Part shown: positions 12,440 through 21,882 of the stretch, in pieces
Numbering within the stretch: the stretch's first letter is position 1
How the letters are laid out: every line of letters begins with the position of its first letter
Assembly (NCBI GenBank): GCA_002179805.1
Contig: NAVB01000458.1
Location: forward strand, 1-56,707
DNA length: 56,707 bases
Direction of reading: 5' to 3'
Origin: Acanthamoeba lenticulata
Taxonomy: Eukaryota; Discosea; Longamoebia; Acanthamoebidae
Translations under genes and position numbers: made by a program
The notes under the pieces: generated by a model
What the model saw: the letters and a program-made list of their open reading frames with translations, nothing else
Told to the model about the DNA's origin: nothing
Databases searched by the model: none

Positions 12440-12458
12440 TTGGGATGAAGGTCCACAT
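12276..12458 (-). CDS. Small basic/hydrophobic 60-residue protein
   Basis: The minus strand carries a 60-residue open frame that starts MWTFIPIIGRLPVGPVARGY and ends in an Ala/Glu/Arg/His-rich tail (PNDHSFVRID). An AATAAA signal follows a few bases past its TAA stop, on the same strand. The composition, with a short hydrophobic N terminus and a basic amphipathic helix, is typical of small mitochondrial inner-membrane subunits, but I do not recognise the family. The frame overlaps, antisense, the doubtful 3' end of the secreted-protein gene, so one of the two models is wrong there or the genes overlap tail to tail. An upstream 5' exon is possible. Confidence 0.45.
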   Translation of the reverse strand: MWTFIPIIGRLPVGPVARGYHRLKQAILRRKDPQRAAAEEAAYRQHHPHDPNDHSFVRID

Positions 12459-12756
12459 GTGTTGATGGTGTGGGTTGTGCTTACAACTTGGTTTTTTGTG
12501 TTTTGCATGAAGCGCAGCCAAGAACACGAGGCCTCATGAGCTGGCCGGATGGAGCACACGCGCCTTCTTGTCAGCCCGCTGCCCTGCAGCCAATAATTAA
12601 ACGAAATTCCAGGACTCGATACTGAGAATTCGAGTTTTATATGTACAAGTCTTACAATCGAGCTCCACAGGACCTCAAACAAAGTCAAAGATGGATCATC
12701 GTTGTGAGCCCATTGGGTCAAAGTTGCAGAGGAGGCAAGAGAGCCTCGGCCTCCAC

Positions 12757-13669
12757 TTACTCAGTACTCAGCTTCCTTGATACACTCTGTTGTAACACAG
12801 AGAACCAGATGAGCGACTCTGTCAGGACAACATGAGATCATGCCGCCAAGTGCCCACGCACCTTCCACCAACGGTTTGAGGTAGGGATTCTCGAGGGCGG
12901 CCGCAATTCGCTCCTTGTCGTTGATCTGCTTGTTGACTGTCCGAGTAGATCAGAGCATGGACAACAGGAAAGAACGCATGTGCGTGCACGTACTCTCGTT
13001 CTCGGTTCCGTGCGTGCCGGGCGTGACAAAGATATCGATCTGCGAGGAAAGGACGGAACGGTAAGCCGCCACAAGCATCACAACTCAGGCGAGAAAGGCC
13101 TACCTTGCACTTCTGGGGAAGGTCTCGCTCGAGTTTCGTTCGTAGACAAAGACCAATCAGTGTGGCCAGGCTTAGCAGGCGTGCGGCACAAGCACAATCA
13201 GCAGGCCTGACCACAGGAGAAGATGGAGAGCACACGCAGACACAGCCTACTCACCTGCAGTGTGGCACGGTAGGCGTGAACTTGATGGTGATCGTGGCCG
13301 ACCGGCCTGAGTACTCCACATCGATGCACTCCTCCTGCACCACGTTCAGCTGCTCCAGGGTGTAGGGGTGCTCCGGGTCTGAGGGAAAGGGTCACCAGGT
13401 GAACAACTGACGACCCATGTGAATGCTAGCTGCAATACCTTTGATGTCGCGGATGAGGTCTTGATGTTTGGGTAATGTGAGTGAGATGAGATAAAATCAC
13501 CCAAAATCGGCCCGATTTGAGTGGAGACATAGAAGCACATACCATAAACTTCCGCGGCATCAATGAGATCTGTTACATCTGGCACATAGGGTAGCGACGT
13601 GACCTTTTTTCGTGTGGCTTGGACCTCATAAATTTTAGGATGAGGATTGATCAAATTGGGTTGCATCAT
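12757..13669 (-). CDS. CIA2: Cytosolic iron-sulfur assembly component 2 (MIP18/FAM96 family)
   Basis: Seven exons (13669-13543, 13459-13439, 13378-13255, 13170-13104, 13039-12994, 12936-12862, 12818-12757) give 173 residues. The family signature is clear in order: DPEHPYTLEQLNVV, then FTPTVPHCS with the conserved reactive Cys at residue 90, LATLIGLCLRTKL, VTPGTHGTEN and INDKERIAAALENP. In characterised eukaryotes this protein works with CIA1 and MMS19 to hand Fe-S clusters to cytosolic and nuclear apoproteins such as DNA polymerases and helicases. Exon 2 is a 21-nt microexon coding LIRDIK. The last intron (12861-12819) is inferred. Without it the protein would end at 12761 with a different tail. 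The start is 200 bases from the divergent LTV1 start. Confidence 0.93.
13439..13459 (-). other. 21-nt microexon of CIA2
   Basis: This 21-base exon between two introns codes LIRDIK with split codons at both ends. It is required to keep the family's Asp-Leu-Ile-Arg stretch before DPEHPYTLEQL and to keep the frame. Confidence 0.8.
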
Positions 13670-13869
13670 GTTGTTGTGGTTGTATGAGTAAGGAAGAAGG
13701 GAAAACCGGTGAAAACAAAGGAATGTAGAGTATTTACGTTTCTTGCGTTTTACCTTCGTTTCTGCGTTTCTTCTTGTGCGTGCAATCTCGTGCATTTGAT
13801 CGGTTCCGGAACCCACATCAAGGCCCAAAGTCATCCCCAAGCTTGTGCAGATCTTCGTTGAACCAGAAA

Positions 13870-16452
13870 ATGGTACTCCAACTTTTGCATCTCTGTTCAT
13901 CTCATCGCATCAATTTTGCCTTGTTCTCTGATTGTCATTTCACGTTTTTGCACAGACACGCAAAGGAAGGAGGTGGATTGATCCCAAAAACTCGACCAAG
14001 TTCAGGCTTGTGCACCGTTCACACGCCGATCCACGTTATGGCGATGCCGATTCCAACGTCCGCATCCTCACTCCTGTAGAGAACCCCAACATTGCTCGTA
14101 AGCGGGTATGGTATTGCACTTTTGCGCTCCTCTACGCTCTCAATCTTTCCCAATCTTTTTAATTCCAACTCACCTTCGCTTGTCAATGCAAACAGCTGCC
14201 CGACAAGTACTATGAAGACCAGGAAAAGATGATCGAGTTGATCGAGAGCTACAACGAGGCCTCCACAGGCGCGTCCGCTGCTCATGAGGGTGATGACGTT
14301 GATCTTGGCCGCCTTCTTGCTGCACCCAGGCCAAAGCAGCAGTCTCAGAGGGCCAAGGCGCATGAAGACGATGAAGATTATGAAGACGACGACGACGAAA
14401 CGGGCCGGTATGATGATGGTGACGAGGAAGACGAGGAAGAGGAAGATGGCGCGCACCACGGCTCAGCCGCAGTCCGCAAGGGAAAGGCGGTGGCGGACGA
14501 AGAGGAGGACGACGAAGACCACTTGGACAGGTTCGCTGACGCTGACGAAGACGAAGAGGATGACGAGGACGATATGCCGCCGCTTGAAGAAGACGAGGAC
14601 CGCAAGAAGAGCAGCACCAGTTCCTCCAAGAAGGAAGCCAAGCCCTCCGCCACCAAGTCCAAGAAGGCCACCGCAGAGGTGCAGACCTTTATTTCTAACA
14701 CTTACAATTGTATTGTACTCTGAATTATTTACTCATTTTTCTGTACTTGGGTGATAGGACTACGAGCTGGGCGAGTACGGTTTTGACAGCAGCTACAACT
14801 ATGCCCAGCACTTCAAGCCCATGGGCAACGTGGGTGGTGTCTTCATGGAGGCGCCCGTCCCCAAGGGCGGCAAGAAGGGTGTCAAGCCTGTGCGCACTTC
14901 GCTCCGTCCGCCCGTTTCGCAGGGAGTACTCTGAGACTGACTTGGACGTGTTCAACAGGCGGGCTTTGTGCTGCGCGAGGACGAGGAGAAGGAGAAGCGC
15001 GGCAAGATCCTCACCACCGATGTCGTTGACTTTCTCGACGACGCTGACGTCCCCGGTACGGCTTCTCCCGGGCCGCCTGTCTCCGAGTGCTGTGGTCTTT
15101 TCGATGATCCATGAACTGATTGTGTATGCCTTGTACGTGAACATAGCTGACATTCCGGACGACGTGCTGGCGGCGCTCAACGACCCGGAGGCCTTTGAGC
15201 AGCTGACGGACGATTTTGTCGCTGCTGCCGAGACCGAAGGCGGAGAGGATGGCCAGACGGGTCAACAGCGCGGCAAGAAGAAGGCCCCGCAGAGGAGGGT
15301 CCGCTTCGCTGGGGAGGATGAGGAAGACGAGGAGGATGGCGAGCTGTACGATGAGGATGATGAGGACGACGAAGACCTGGACGCTCTGCTGCACAGCCTC
15401 AAGTCCAACCCGAACGGCGACAAGCGCCGAGAGCGCAACGAATACGAGCAGCTCTTTGACGCTCGGTTCGAGCAGGCGCTGGCCGACTTTGATGACGACG
15501 ACATCGGCGAGCTCGAGCACGAGTCGGACCAGATCAAGGGCACCGTGGACGTGGCTCAGCTCAAGCCTGTGCTCCGCGAGTTCATCCAGTCGCGACGGCG
15601 CGTGGTGCGGGGCCGCATCGTCGACATCGTGGGCGACTCGGACTCGGACGACGACGCTGCCAGCGCCCAGCAGCAAAAGGCTGACGTTGACGACGACAAG
15701 GACGAGACCAAGAGCCTGGGCGGTGTGTCCCAACGGAGCCGCCTGAGCGCCTACATTCTAGCGCGCCACGGTCAGGAGTCGGACTCGGACAAGGAGGCCA
15801 ACTTTGAATACGTTGCGGCGGAGGAGCCCCGCGACCAGTGGGACTGCGAGTCCATCACCAGTACACATCCACTTCTCACTCCTTCACACTGCCCGTGCCC
15901 TCGCTTGCCCTTCAAACTGACGCTTCGTTTTTCGTGGTGATTGTGCAGCGACGTACACCAACACGGAGAATCATCCGACGCTGATTGACGACATGCCCGC
16001 GCGGACCCGGCGGCAGCCGCCCATCGTCCTGTCCAAGAAGACGGGCATCCCGCTGGGCGTCCTGCCCACCACGCCCGCCAAGGCCAAGAAGCCGTACGTG
16101 CTTCCAATCCACCCCACCAACACGTGCGCGACCGCTCGTCGTGATCGTCGGGACTGATTTGACGGTATGGTGGCGCGCAGGGAGGAGGCGACCAACCAGG
16201 GCCAGGCGCGCCCAAAGACGGAGACCAAGGAGGAGAAGCGAGCTCGCAAGCAGCAGATCAAGGAGGCGCGCAAGGTACAACACGCGCCAGCAAACGTTGC
16301 TTGAAGTCAAAGCGCAGCCGCTCACTTTCTTCCTCCTTTAGGTCAACCGAGAACGGAAGAAGGAGATGAAGGGTGCCTTCAAGGAGGAGGAAATGCGGCA
16401 GCTCACCATGCAGGCTCAGGGCCAGGGCCGACGCGTCATCCGGCTCAAGTGA
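13870..16452 (+). CDS. LTV1: LTV1-type 40S ribosome biogenesis factor
   Basis: Nine exons (13870-13872, 13956-14105, 14196-14678, 14758-14889, 14959-15055, 15147-15860, 15949-16093, 16181-16274, 16342-16452) total 1929 nt, or 642 residues. LTV1 hallmarks appear in order: W-I-D near the start, then FRLVHRSHADP, Asp/Glu-rich low-complexity stretches, the block TYTNTENHPTLID, KKTGIPLGVLP, and a basic C-terminal helix starting KRARKQQIKE. Family members chaperone small-subunit assembly and nuclear export of pre-40S particles. The protein is longer than most LTV1s because of the acidic insertions (14340-14620 and 15300-15700). The start is unusual: the ATG is followed at once by an intron (GTACTC to CACAG). 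That start is chosen because the continuation TRKGRRWIDP matches the family N terminus. Confidence 0.92.
13873..13955 (+). other. Intron directly after the start codon of LTV1
   Basis: The ATG at 13870-13872 is followed immediately by a GTACTC donor, and the CACAG acceptor ends at 13955. The next codons continue TRKGRRWIDP, which fits the LTV1 N terminus. No other in-frame ATG upstream of the W-I-D block is convincing. Confidence 0.6.
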
Positions 16453-16767
16453 AGAAGGCTCTCCTCCTTCTCTCTTTTTCAAACAAAAATAAAAATTTTA
16501 CAAAAGTTTTTTTTGTGAAATTTAAGTGGCTGGCCTGGGGTTCGTGCCCGTGGCCTGATCGTCCTTCTGCCGGAAATCCGTCGCTCTTCCCTCTGGCTGG
16601 GAGCTGTACCGGCGGGACGCCAGCCTGCGAGTAGGAGGGTTTAGTGTCCACGAGCGCCAGCTATTGCTTCCTTTGATCCAAGAGCCGCAAGGAGCACCCA
16701 CGAACAAGGTACGCTGGGCAAGGTCCAAGCAGTTGTTCAAGGAAGCCAACGGGAGTGATGTGTGCAG
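16453..16767. other. Intergenic stretch
   Basis: About 315 bases lie between the LTV1 stop and the next predicted start. An A+T-rich tract with AATAAA near 16488 fits the LTV1 polyadenylation region. The sequence GTGTGCAG directly before the ATG at 16768 could be a splice acceptor, so the next gene may have an unseen 5' exon here. Confidence 0.4.
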
Positions 16768-18637
16768 ATGTACGGAGCAAGGAGTCGCAAGCGAGAAGGG
16801 AGGAGAGTGAGCTTCGACTTTGATCAACCGGAGGACTATGTGCAAACTCGTTACAACCTACGAGGTAGCAAGTCCATGGCGTATGATGAAGATGAAGAGC
16901 CACGCGGTCGTCGCCGCCAGCGCTACGCCATCGACCAGCGCCACCGGTCCCCGTCCCCTCCGCCTGGGAAGCGCTTGGGGCACAAACGAGGTACTGCTCA
17001 AAGGACTCTTCACGCTCCTTTCATTCTATTCGAAATGCTTACATCAATGTCAGCTCGTGAAGCGTTCGAAGCAGACTACGTGGTGCACCCGCTCGACTCC
17101 TTCGACCGCTACATGCTGGCCAAGCGAGAGGTTCCTCCACTTTGCTGCTTGAACGTTGGCATCACCACGAGGCTGGGGCTGACGCATTCACATAGGGACC
17201 AAGGGGCAGGAGGGAGCACATCCAGCCTGCCGCCCGCCGCGAGGTGGAGCGTGTGGCCTATGGCGGCGGACGGCGCAACGAGGCCAGGCGCACCCGGCGC
17301 CCGGACGAAGACGACGAAGCGACGCACTTCTACCGCTCAGACGTCTACTCGGACAGCGAAGATATCGACTACGACAAGTTCCGCCAGATGCGGCGTCGTC
17401 GCGGCCAAATGGACAGCGCCGCGAGACGGCCTCGCGACCAGTTCAGGGCGAGCCCGCCGCGCCGTCGGCGCCGCGCAGACGAAGCCGGCGAGGAGGACGA
17501 GAACGAGGAGGAGGTTGACAGCGACGCCTTTGTCACCTACTCTGAGGGAGAGGAAGAGGGTGAGGCCAGCTACAGCGACGAGGGCGAGGGGCTCATGCCC
17601 GCCCCGGAGGAGCTGGACGAGGACCAGGAGTACATCACGGGCAGGCGCATGCCCATTCGCAGACGGCACCGGCCGGACGAGCGAGACCAAGGCCCGAGCC
17701 AGCGCCGCGGCGGCCGCGACAGGAGGCGCCGCTACGACCAGGCCGCAGAGGAGGACCATGACGGTGAGGAGGACGACCTCAAGGGCCTCGTCTTCACAGT
17801 GGACCAGGACGAAGGCGAAGAGGAAGAGGTGGAGCCGAGGCGGAAGAGGAGAAGGGCTCGTGAGGAAGACGAGCAGGATGACGAAAGGCTGGAGGAGAGG
17901 AAACGCGGAAGGAAGCTGCCACCGCGGACGGTCCACCGCCACCCGACCTACGACGACATGATCGGTTCGTACTCAACTACGGGTTCTTCTGCCCCTGAAG
18001 TGGATGAGCGGAGACTCACACCACTTTCTGTCCTCCTGCAGCCGAGGCGCTGGTCAAGGTGGGCAAGAACGGCAAGGCCAGCGGGGTGGCCATCTTCAAG
18101 TACATCCACGAGCACTTTGACATGCCGGCCAACGACCGGCTCGTGCGGAATCACCTCCACCAGGTGCGGTTCTGCTCCTCTCTTTTCCACTTCCCTGGGT
18201 GAGTGACCGTCCGTCCTGGGCGCGTATTGATGTGGCCGCGGGCGATGCAACAGGCCTTCGAGCGGCTGATCGATTCCGGGAAGCTGCGCCACAAGAAGGC
18301 GTCGTATGCGCTCCCGCGCAACCTGCTGACCGAGTACGACGCCCGCTTTGGCGACAAGGAAGAGGCCAAAGACAAGGACGAGGAGAAGCAGGGAGAAAAG
18401 GATGAAGAGAAGACGAACGAAACAAAGAGTGGCGAGAAGCAGCAAGAGTCGGAAGAGAAAGCGCAGAAGGAGGGAGGGGAAGGCGGCAGCCAGAATGTCG
18501 AGCAGACGTCCGCCAAGGGCGAGCAGCAGCCAGACTCTGGCGCGTCGACGGAGCGGACCGGCGAAGGCAGTGCAGACGCAGCTTCGCCAACGAAGAAAGG
18601 AACGCGCGGGAGGAAGGCTCGAGCCCAGGGCGCCTGA
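16768..18637 (+). CDS. Nuclear protein with linker-histone (H15) winged helix and long charged arms
   Basis: Five exons (16768-16990, 17054-17130, 17196-17964, 18042-18163, 18254-18637) sum to 524 residues. The first 340 residues alternate Arg-rich and Asp/Glu-rich blocks. Then comes an H15-type winged helix of about 70 residues (about 350-420) starting PTYDDMIAEAL, with the GVAIFKYIHEHF helix, the VRNHLHQAFERLIDSGKL helix and a basic wing (HKKASYALP). The C-terminal 100 residues are Lys/Glu/Gln-rich and end in a basic GRKARAQ tail. H15 folds bind nucleosomal DNA at the dyad. Canonical H1 proteins are about 200 residues with Lys/Ala/Pro tails, so this is an H15-containing chromatin protein, not a standard H1. 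It converges on the EEP gene, with 87 bases between the stops. Confidence 0.82.
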
Positions 18638-18724
18638 GCCTGAGCTGGTGGACATAAATAATTTGTTTTATTTCCATTGTTTTTATTTATTTATTTATTT
18701 ATTTTATTGAATCTGTTTTTGCGT
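18638..18724. terminator. A+T-rich convergent 3' region
   Basis: The 87 bases between two converging stop codons include a TTTA repeat run (about 18680-18710). On the minus strand this reads as repeated AATAAA. It is likely the shared polyadenylation region of both genes. Confidence 0.5.
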
Positions 18725-20163
18725 TCAGCGCCGAACGAGGCGGAAGCGCGAGACCACGGGCCGGTGGTCGGAGATGGGCGAGAAGTCGGCCGGCCATGAG
18801 GCGTCTGACACGCCAGCCGGGTGGACCCAGCTGGCCGCCACTTCGAGCGCCCACGCGGACGCTCTGTCGACATCGCCGCCAACGCGGGCGAGGGTCTTGG
18901 TGTACTGGGCCAGCCACTTGGGCGAGACGTGACCCCCGCGAGGCTGCTCCTGGTGGTCCGGTTGCGGCTCTTCCTCTTCCTTTTGTTGTGGTGGTGTGGC
19001 ATTCAAGTTGCTGGGCGTGAAGTTCTTCACAAACACAAAGTCCACTGCTCCCAAACACCACGCCATGACTGTGAACACGATTGATCTTCGACTGGGGCAC
19101 GGGCTTGGTCCAGGGCCAGGCCAGGGCCAGGGCACGAACCTCCTACGTCTTCGTCGCAGTGGTTGTGGTGCGTGACGCCCACTTCCCGTCCGTTGTGTGC
19201 GCTGAAGGACGAGGCATAGCCGGCGCTCTGCATCATTGCGTACACGTCGTCTTCAGTCGTGCCGTTAAAGTCCCTGCGCGATTCACCACCACACACACAC
19301 ACACACACACCGCACGTAAGTCCAGAGCTCAAGCAGGCAGCTGCGAGGGCGGCTGGGGAAGCGCACCCAGCCACGACGACCGGGACGGCCAGCTTGTTCC
19401 TGTACGCGTGTGTGGCAGACGGTCAGCGACGCAAGGGTGATGGAGGCTACGCTCGTGGTGCCGTTGACGTACGAGTCGAGGTAGAGGTCCACGGCGCGGA
19501 TGACCTTGGCGGTCTGGTCCTTGCGCATTCTTCGATCAAAGTCGTGGTGTGGAAAGGTCAGGTGCGTGTTGGCCACCACGAAGAGCGCGCCGGTCTGCGG
19601 ACAGGCAAGCGTGTGCGTCAGTGATCGCCTCGTGCGGCGCGAGCCTTCAATGAGGGCCAACTTGATTGGACAAGAAGGAGTAAGGAGGTGCCTTGCGTGC
19701 ACGGAGCAGCACGAGGAGGACAACGCGATCGCCCTGGTCGAGGAAGGGCGCCTCTTGAGAGGCAACAATGTCAAAGTACTCTGTGAGAACAAAGGTGGCC
19801 ACGCCATCTTCCTTCCTCCCCGTCCGACGCAGCATCACTGCTTGATATCTGGCTCAAGGTGAGTAGGGCACTGGAGCGTGCCAAAAGAGAAGAGGAGAAG
19901 AAGACCTACCCAAGGCGAGCCATCTCCACCTCGTAGAGCGAGAGAAAGTCAGGGGCGAACCAGAACTCCTGAAAGCATACGACGCTGGGCAGAAGGCTGC
20001 CCACTACGCCCCCAATAATCCTAGCGCGATGGCGCTCTTGCCACTGCCGACTGTTGATGAGGTTGCTCGCCGCATGGCGTCCACCCTCGCTCCGGTTGTA
20101 GCACGGAGCCAGCACGTTGAAGGTGGCCACAGTCAGTTCTTCTTCCTTTTGGCGGCCCTCCAT
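18725..20163 (-). CDS. Endonuclease/exonuclease/phosphatase (EEP) family protein
   Basis: Six exons (20163-19910, 19848-19662, 19594-19473, 19399-19367, 19273-19140, 19044-18725) sum to 349 residues. EEP motifs are in order: TFNVLAPCYN near the N terminus, the metal-binding Glu in CFQEFWF, VANTHLTFPHHDF, VVVAGDFNG and the C-terminal catalytic SDHRPV. These are the Mg-binding and catalytic residues of the fold shared by CCR4-type deadenylases, APE1, DNase I and inositol phosphatases. The overall pattern (N-V-L-A, Q-E, A-G-D-F-N) is closest to the CCR4/nocturnin/ANGEL-like branch, but the substrate cannot be read from the sequence. Exon 4 is only 33 nt. An in-frame upstream ATG at 20211 would add 16 residues. 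The gene is head to head with the SR-protein gene, 138 bases apart. Confidence 0.85.
19289..19311. repeat. (CA)n microsatellite inside an intron
   Basis: A short (AC)n run lies inside the EEP intron between the 33-nt exon and the next exon. It is simple sequence only. Confidence 0.75.
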
Positions 20164-20301
20164 CTTGTGCGCGCCACGATTTCCTTCGCTTTTCCCGTTT
20201 GGGTGAACCATAAAAGCTTGAAAAAGCAAGGAATTGGAGGCACTCCAGGTCCGCGTCCGCCACAGAAAATCTTGTTACGTACATCGCGAGGCCGACCGAC
20301 A

Positions 20302-21331
20302 ATGTCGCGTCGCACGCTCTTCATTGCCAATCTCTCAGAGTCTACTACGGCTCGTGATCTCGCCTGGGAGTGCGAGCGCTATGGCCCGCTGCTGCGGTGC
20401 GATATGCCCACTCCTGGTGGGAGGACCAAAGGCTTTGCATTCGTCGAGTTTGTCGATGAGCGTGATGCTGTTGCTGCCCATAATGAGCTGGTACAGAAAC
20501 GTATCGGTGGGCGCCATTTGACCGTCGAGTTTGCTCGTCGTGCTCCCGCGCCTGGTTGGCGTCATACCCCAAGCACTGCTGTGTCTGGCGGCCCTCCGCC
20601 CCACCCACGCCGTGATTACCCTTCGCCCAAGCGTCGGCGCGATGAGTACGTTCTCCTCTGCTGCGCCAGCCTTTCTACCCCTCCCTCAAAAACCTCTCGT
20701 GATCGTCCAAAAAGAACGCTTTTCTCAGCGCGGCTACATTGATCCCCCTCCCCTAAACTACGATTGCCTTCTCGCACGTCTCCATTTAGCGCGATCCGAC
20801 GACGTGCCGTTCAATGATTTTTGCTGATTCGATCCAATTTTCGAACCGATTCGACCGCACAGCTCGCCCAGACGAGGCTACTCGCGCTCGCCCCCGCGTC
20901 AACGTAGGAGATACTCGCGCAGCCGCAGCCCTCGCGACGACCGCAGGGACCGCGACAGGGATCTCGACAGGCGTGACCGCGACCGCGACCGCTACCACGA
21001 CAGACGTGACTCGCCCCGCCGTGACCGTGACCGCGACCGCGATCGCGACCGTCCTTCCAGCAGGGACCGCGACCGTGAGCACCGCGATCGTGACCGCGAC
21101 GAGCGCAGGGACCTGCCCGCTAACGGCGCCAGTGCCCGCGATGACAGGAGCCCCGAGCGCCGCACTGACGAGCCCGCCGCCGTGTCCGACGCCCACGATG
21201 ATGCCGCTCGCGGTGACGCTGGCGAGCCCCAGGCTCCGAGGTCGCCAGAGCACGCCGTTCCCGCTGCAGACGCTGCTCCCAGGGAAGGCGAAGAGGGCGC
21301 TGTTGCGAGGGAGCTCAGCCCGCCCCTGTAA
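20302..21331 (+). CDS. SR-type splicing factor (RRM plus RS/RD domain)
   Basis: Two exons (20302-20645, 20863-21331) give 270 residues. The N-terminal RRM has RNP2 LFIANL at residues 6-11 and RNP1 KGFAFVEF at 43-50, both intact with their aromatic RNA-stacking residues. A Gly/Pro/Arg linker follows, then from about residue 115 an Arg-rich tail. The first part is true RS (YSRSPP, YSRSRSPR). Most of the rest is Arg-Asp dipeptides, and the end is Asp/Glu/Ala/Pro-rich. Proteins of this design bind exonic enhancers and recruit the spliceosome in the nucleus. RD repeats mimic phosphorylated RS and also occur in U1-70K, but U1-70K has its RRM internally. The 217-nt intron is long for this window and may hide another exon. 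Confidence 0.88.
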
Positions 21332-21882
21332 GCTCCTCTTTTTTTCCTTCTGTTTTAACTCTATTTTATGTGAAGAAAATCAAAAAGAAAAATTATTTGC
21401 CGTGAACTTTTTGCCCACGCATCAGACCGCCAATCTTGTTGCATCTTGATCTGCTGGCATGTGTCCTTCGTACACGCAACGCAGCTGCACGCAGCGCGCA
21501 CGAAGCCACGCAGCACGATGAGAGCCAGCTATGTAACGAGAGCAGCTAGCCCACAGTTCGCTACGCGAAAACTCGCGGCTGCTTGGCCTGACGAGCCAAG
21601 ACAACGCTACTGATCCTGGGCCCAAACGCTTGCTGGGTACATGCTTGCTCCTCATCGTGTCATGCTTGCGACCCATCGCCTGCTGGCCGCGGCCTGATCG
21701 GCCTTTCCTCCTCCCGTTGCTTTTCTCTGCATTCTCGCTAGGCCGTCGGAGCGGGAGGAAGCAAGAGGTCGAGCGCGTCCTCTGTGGCCCACAAGACCCG
21801 TTCTATCACAACACAACAGTTTAAACCACACCAACACATCCACGTGCGTTGCACACACTACATCACCACGGCGCAAGTGAAC
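21332..21882. other. Intergenic stretch, no gene seen
   Basis: About 550 bases lie between the SR-protein stop and the next ATG. An A+T-rich patch at 21350-21400 fits the SR-protein 3' end. The rest is mixed sequence with only chance open frames on the minus strand (21422-21676). It must contain the promoter and leader of the next gene. Confidence 0.45.

Noticed and set aside
14378..14701. Poly-Ser minus-strand ORF
   Set aside because: It is the antisense of the Asp/Glu tract of LTV1.
20814..21449. 211-residue Ala/Thr/Val-rich plus-strand ORF
   Set aside because: It is the shifted reading of the Arg-Asp repeat tail of the SR protein. The repeat codons give an artificial Ala/Thr pattern in the other frame.
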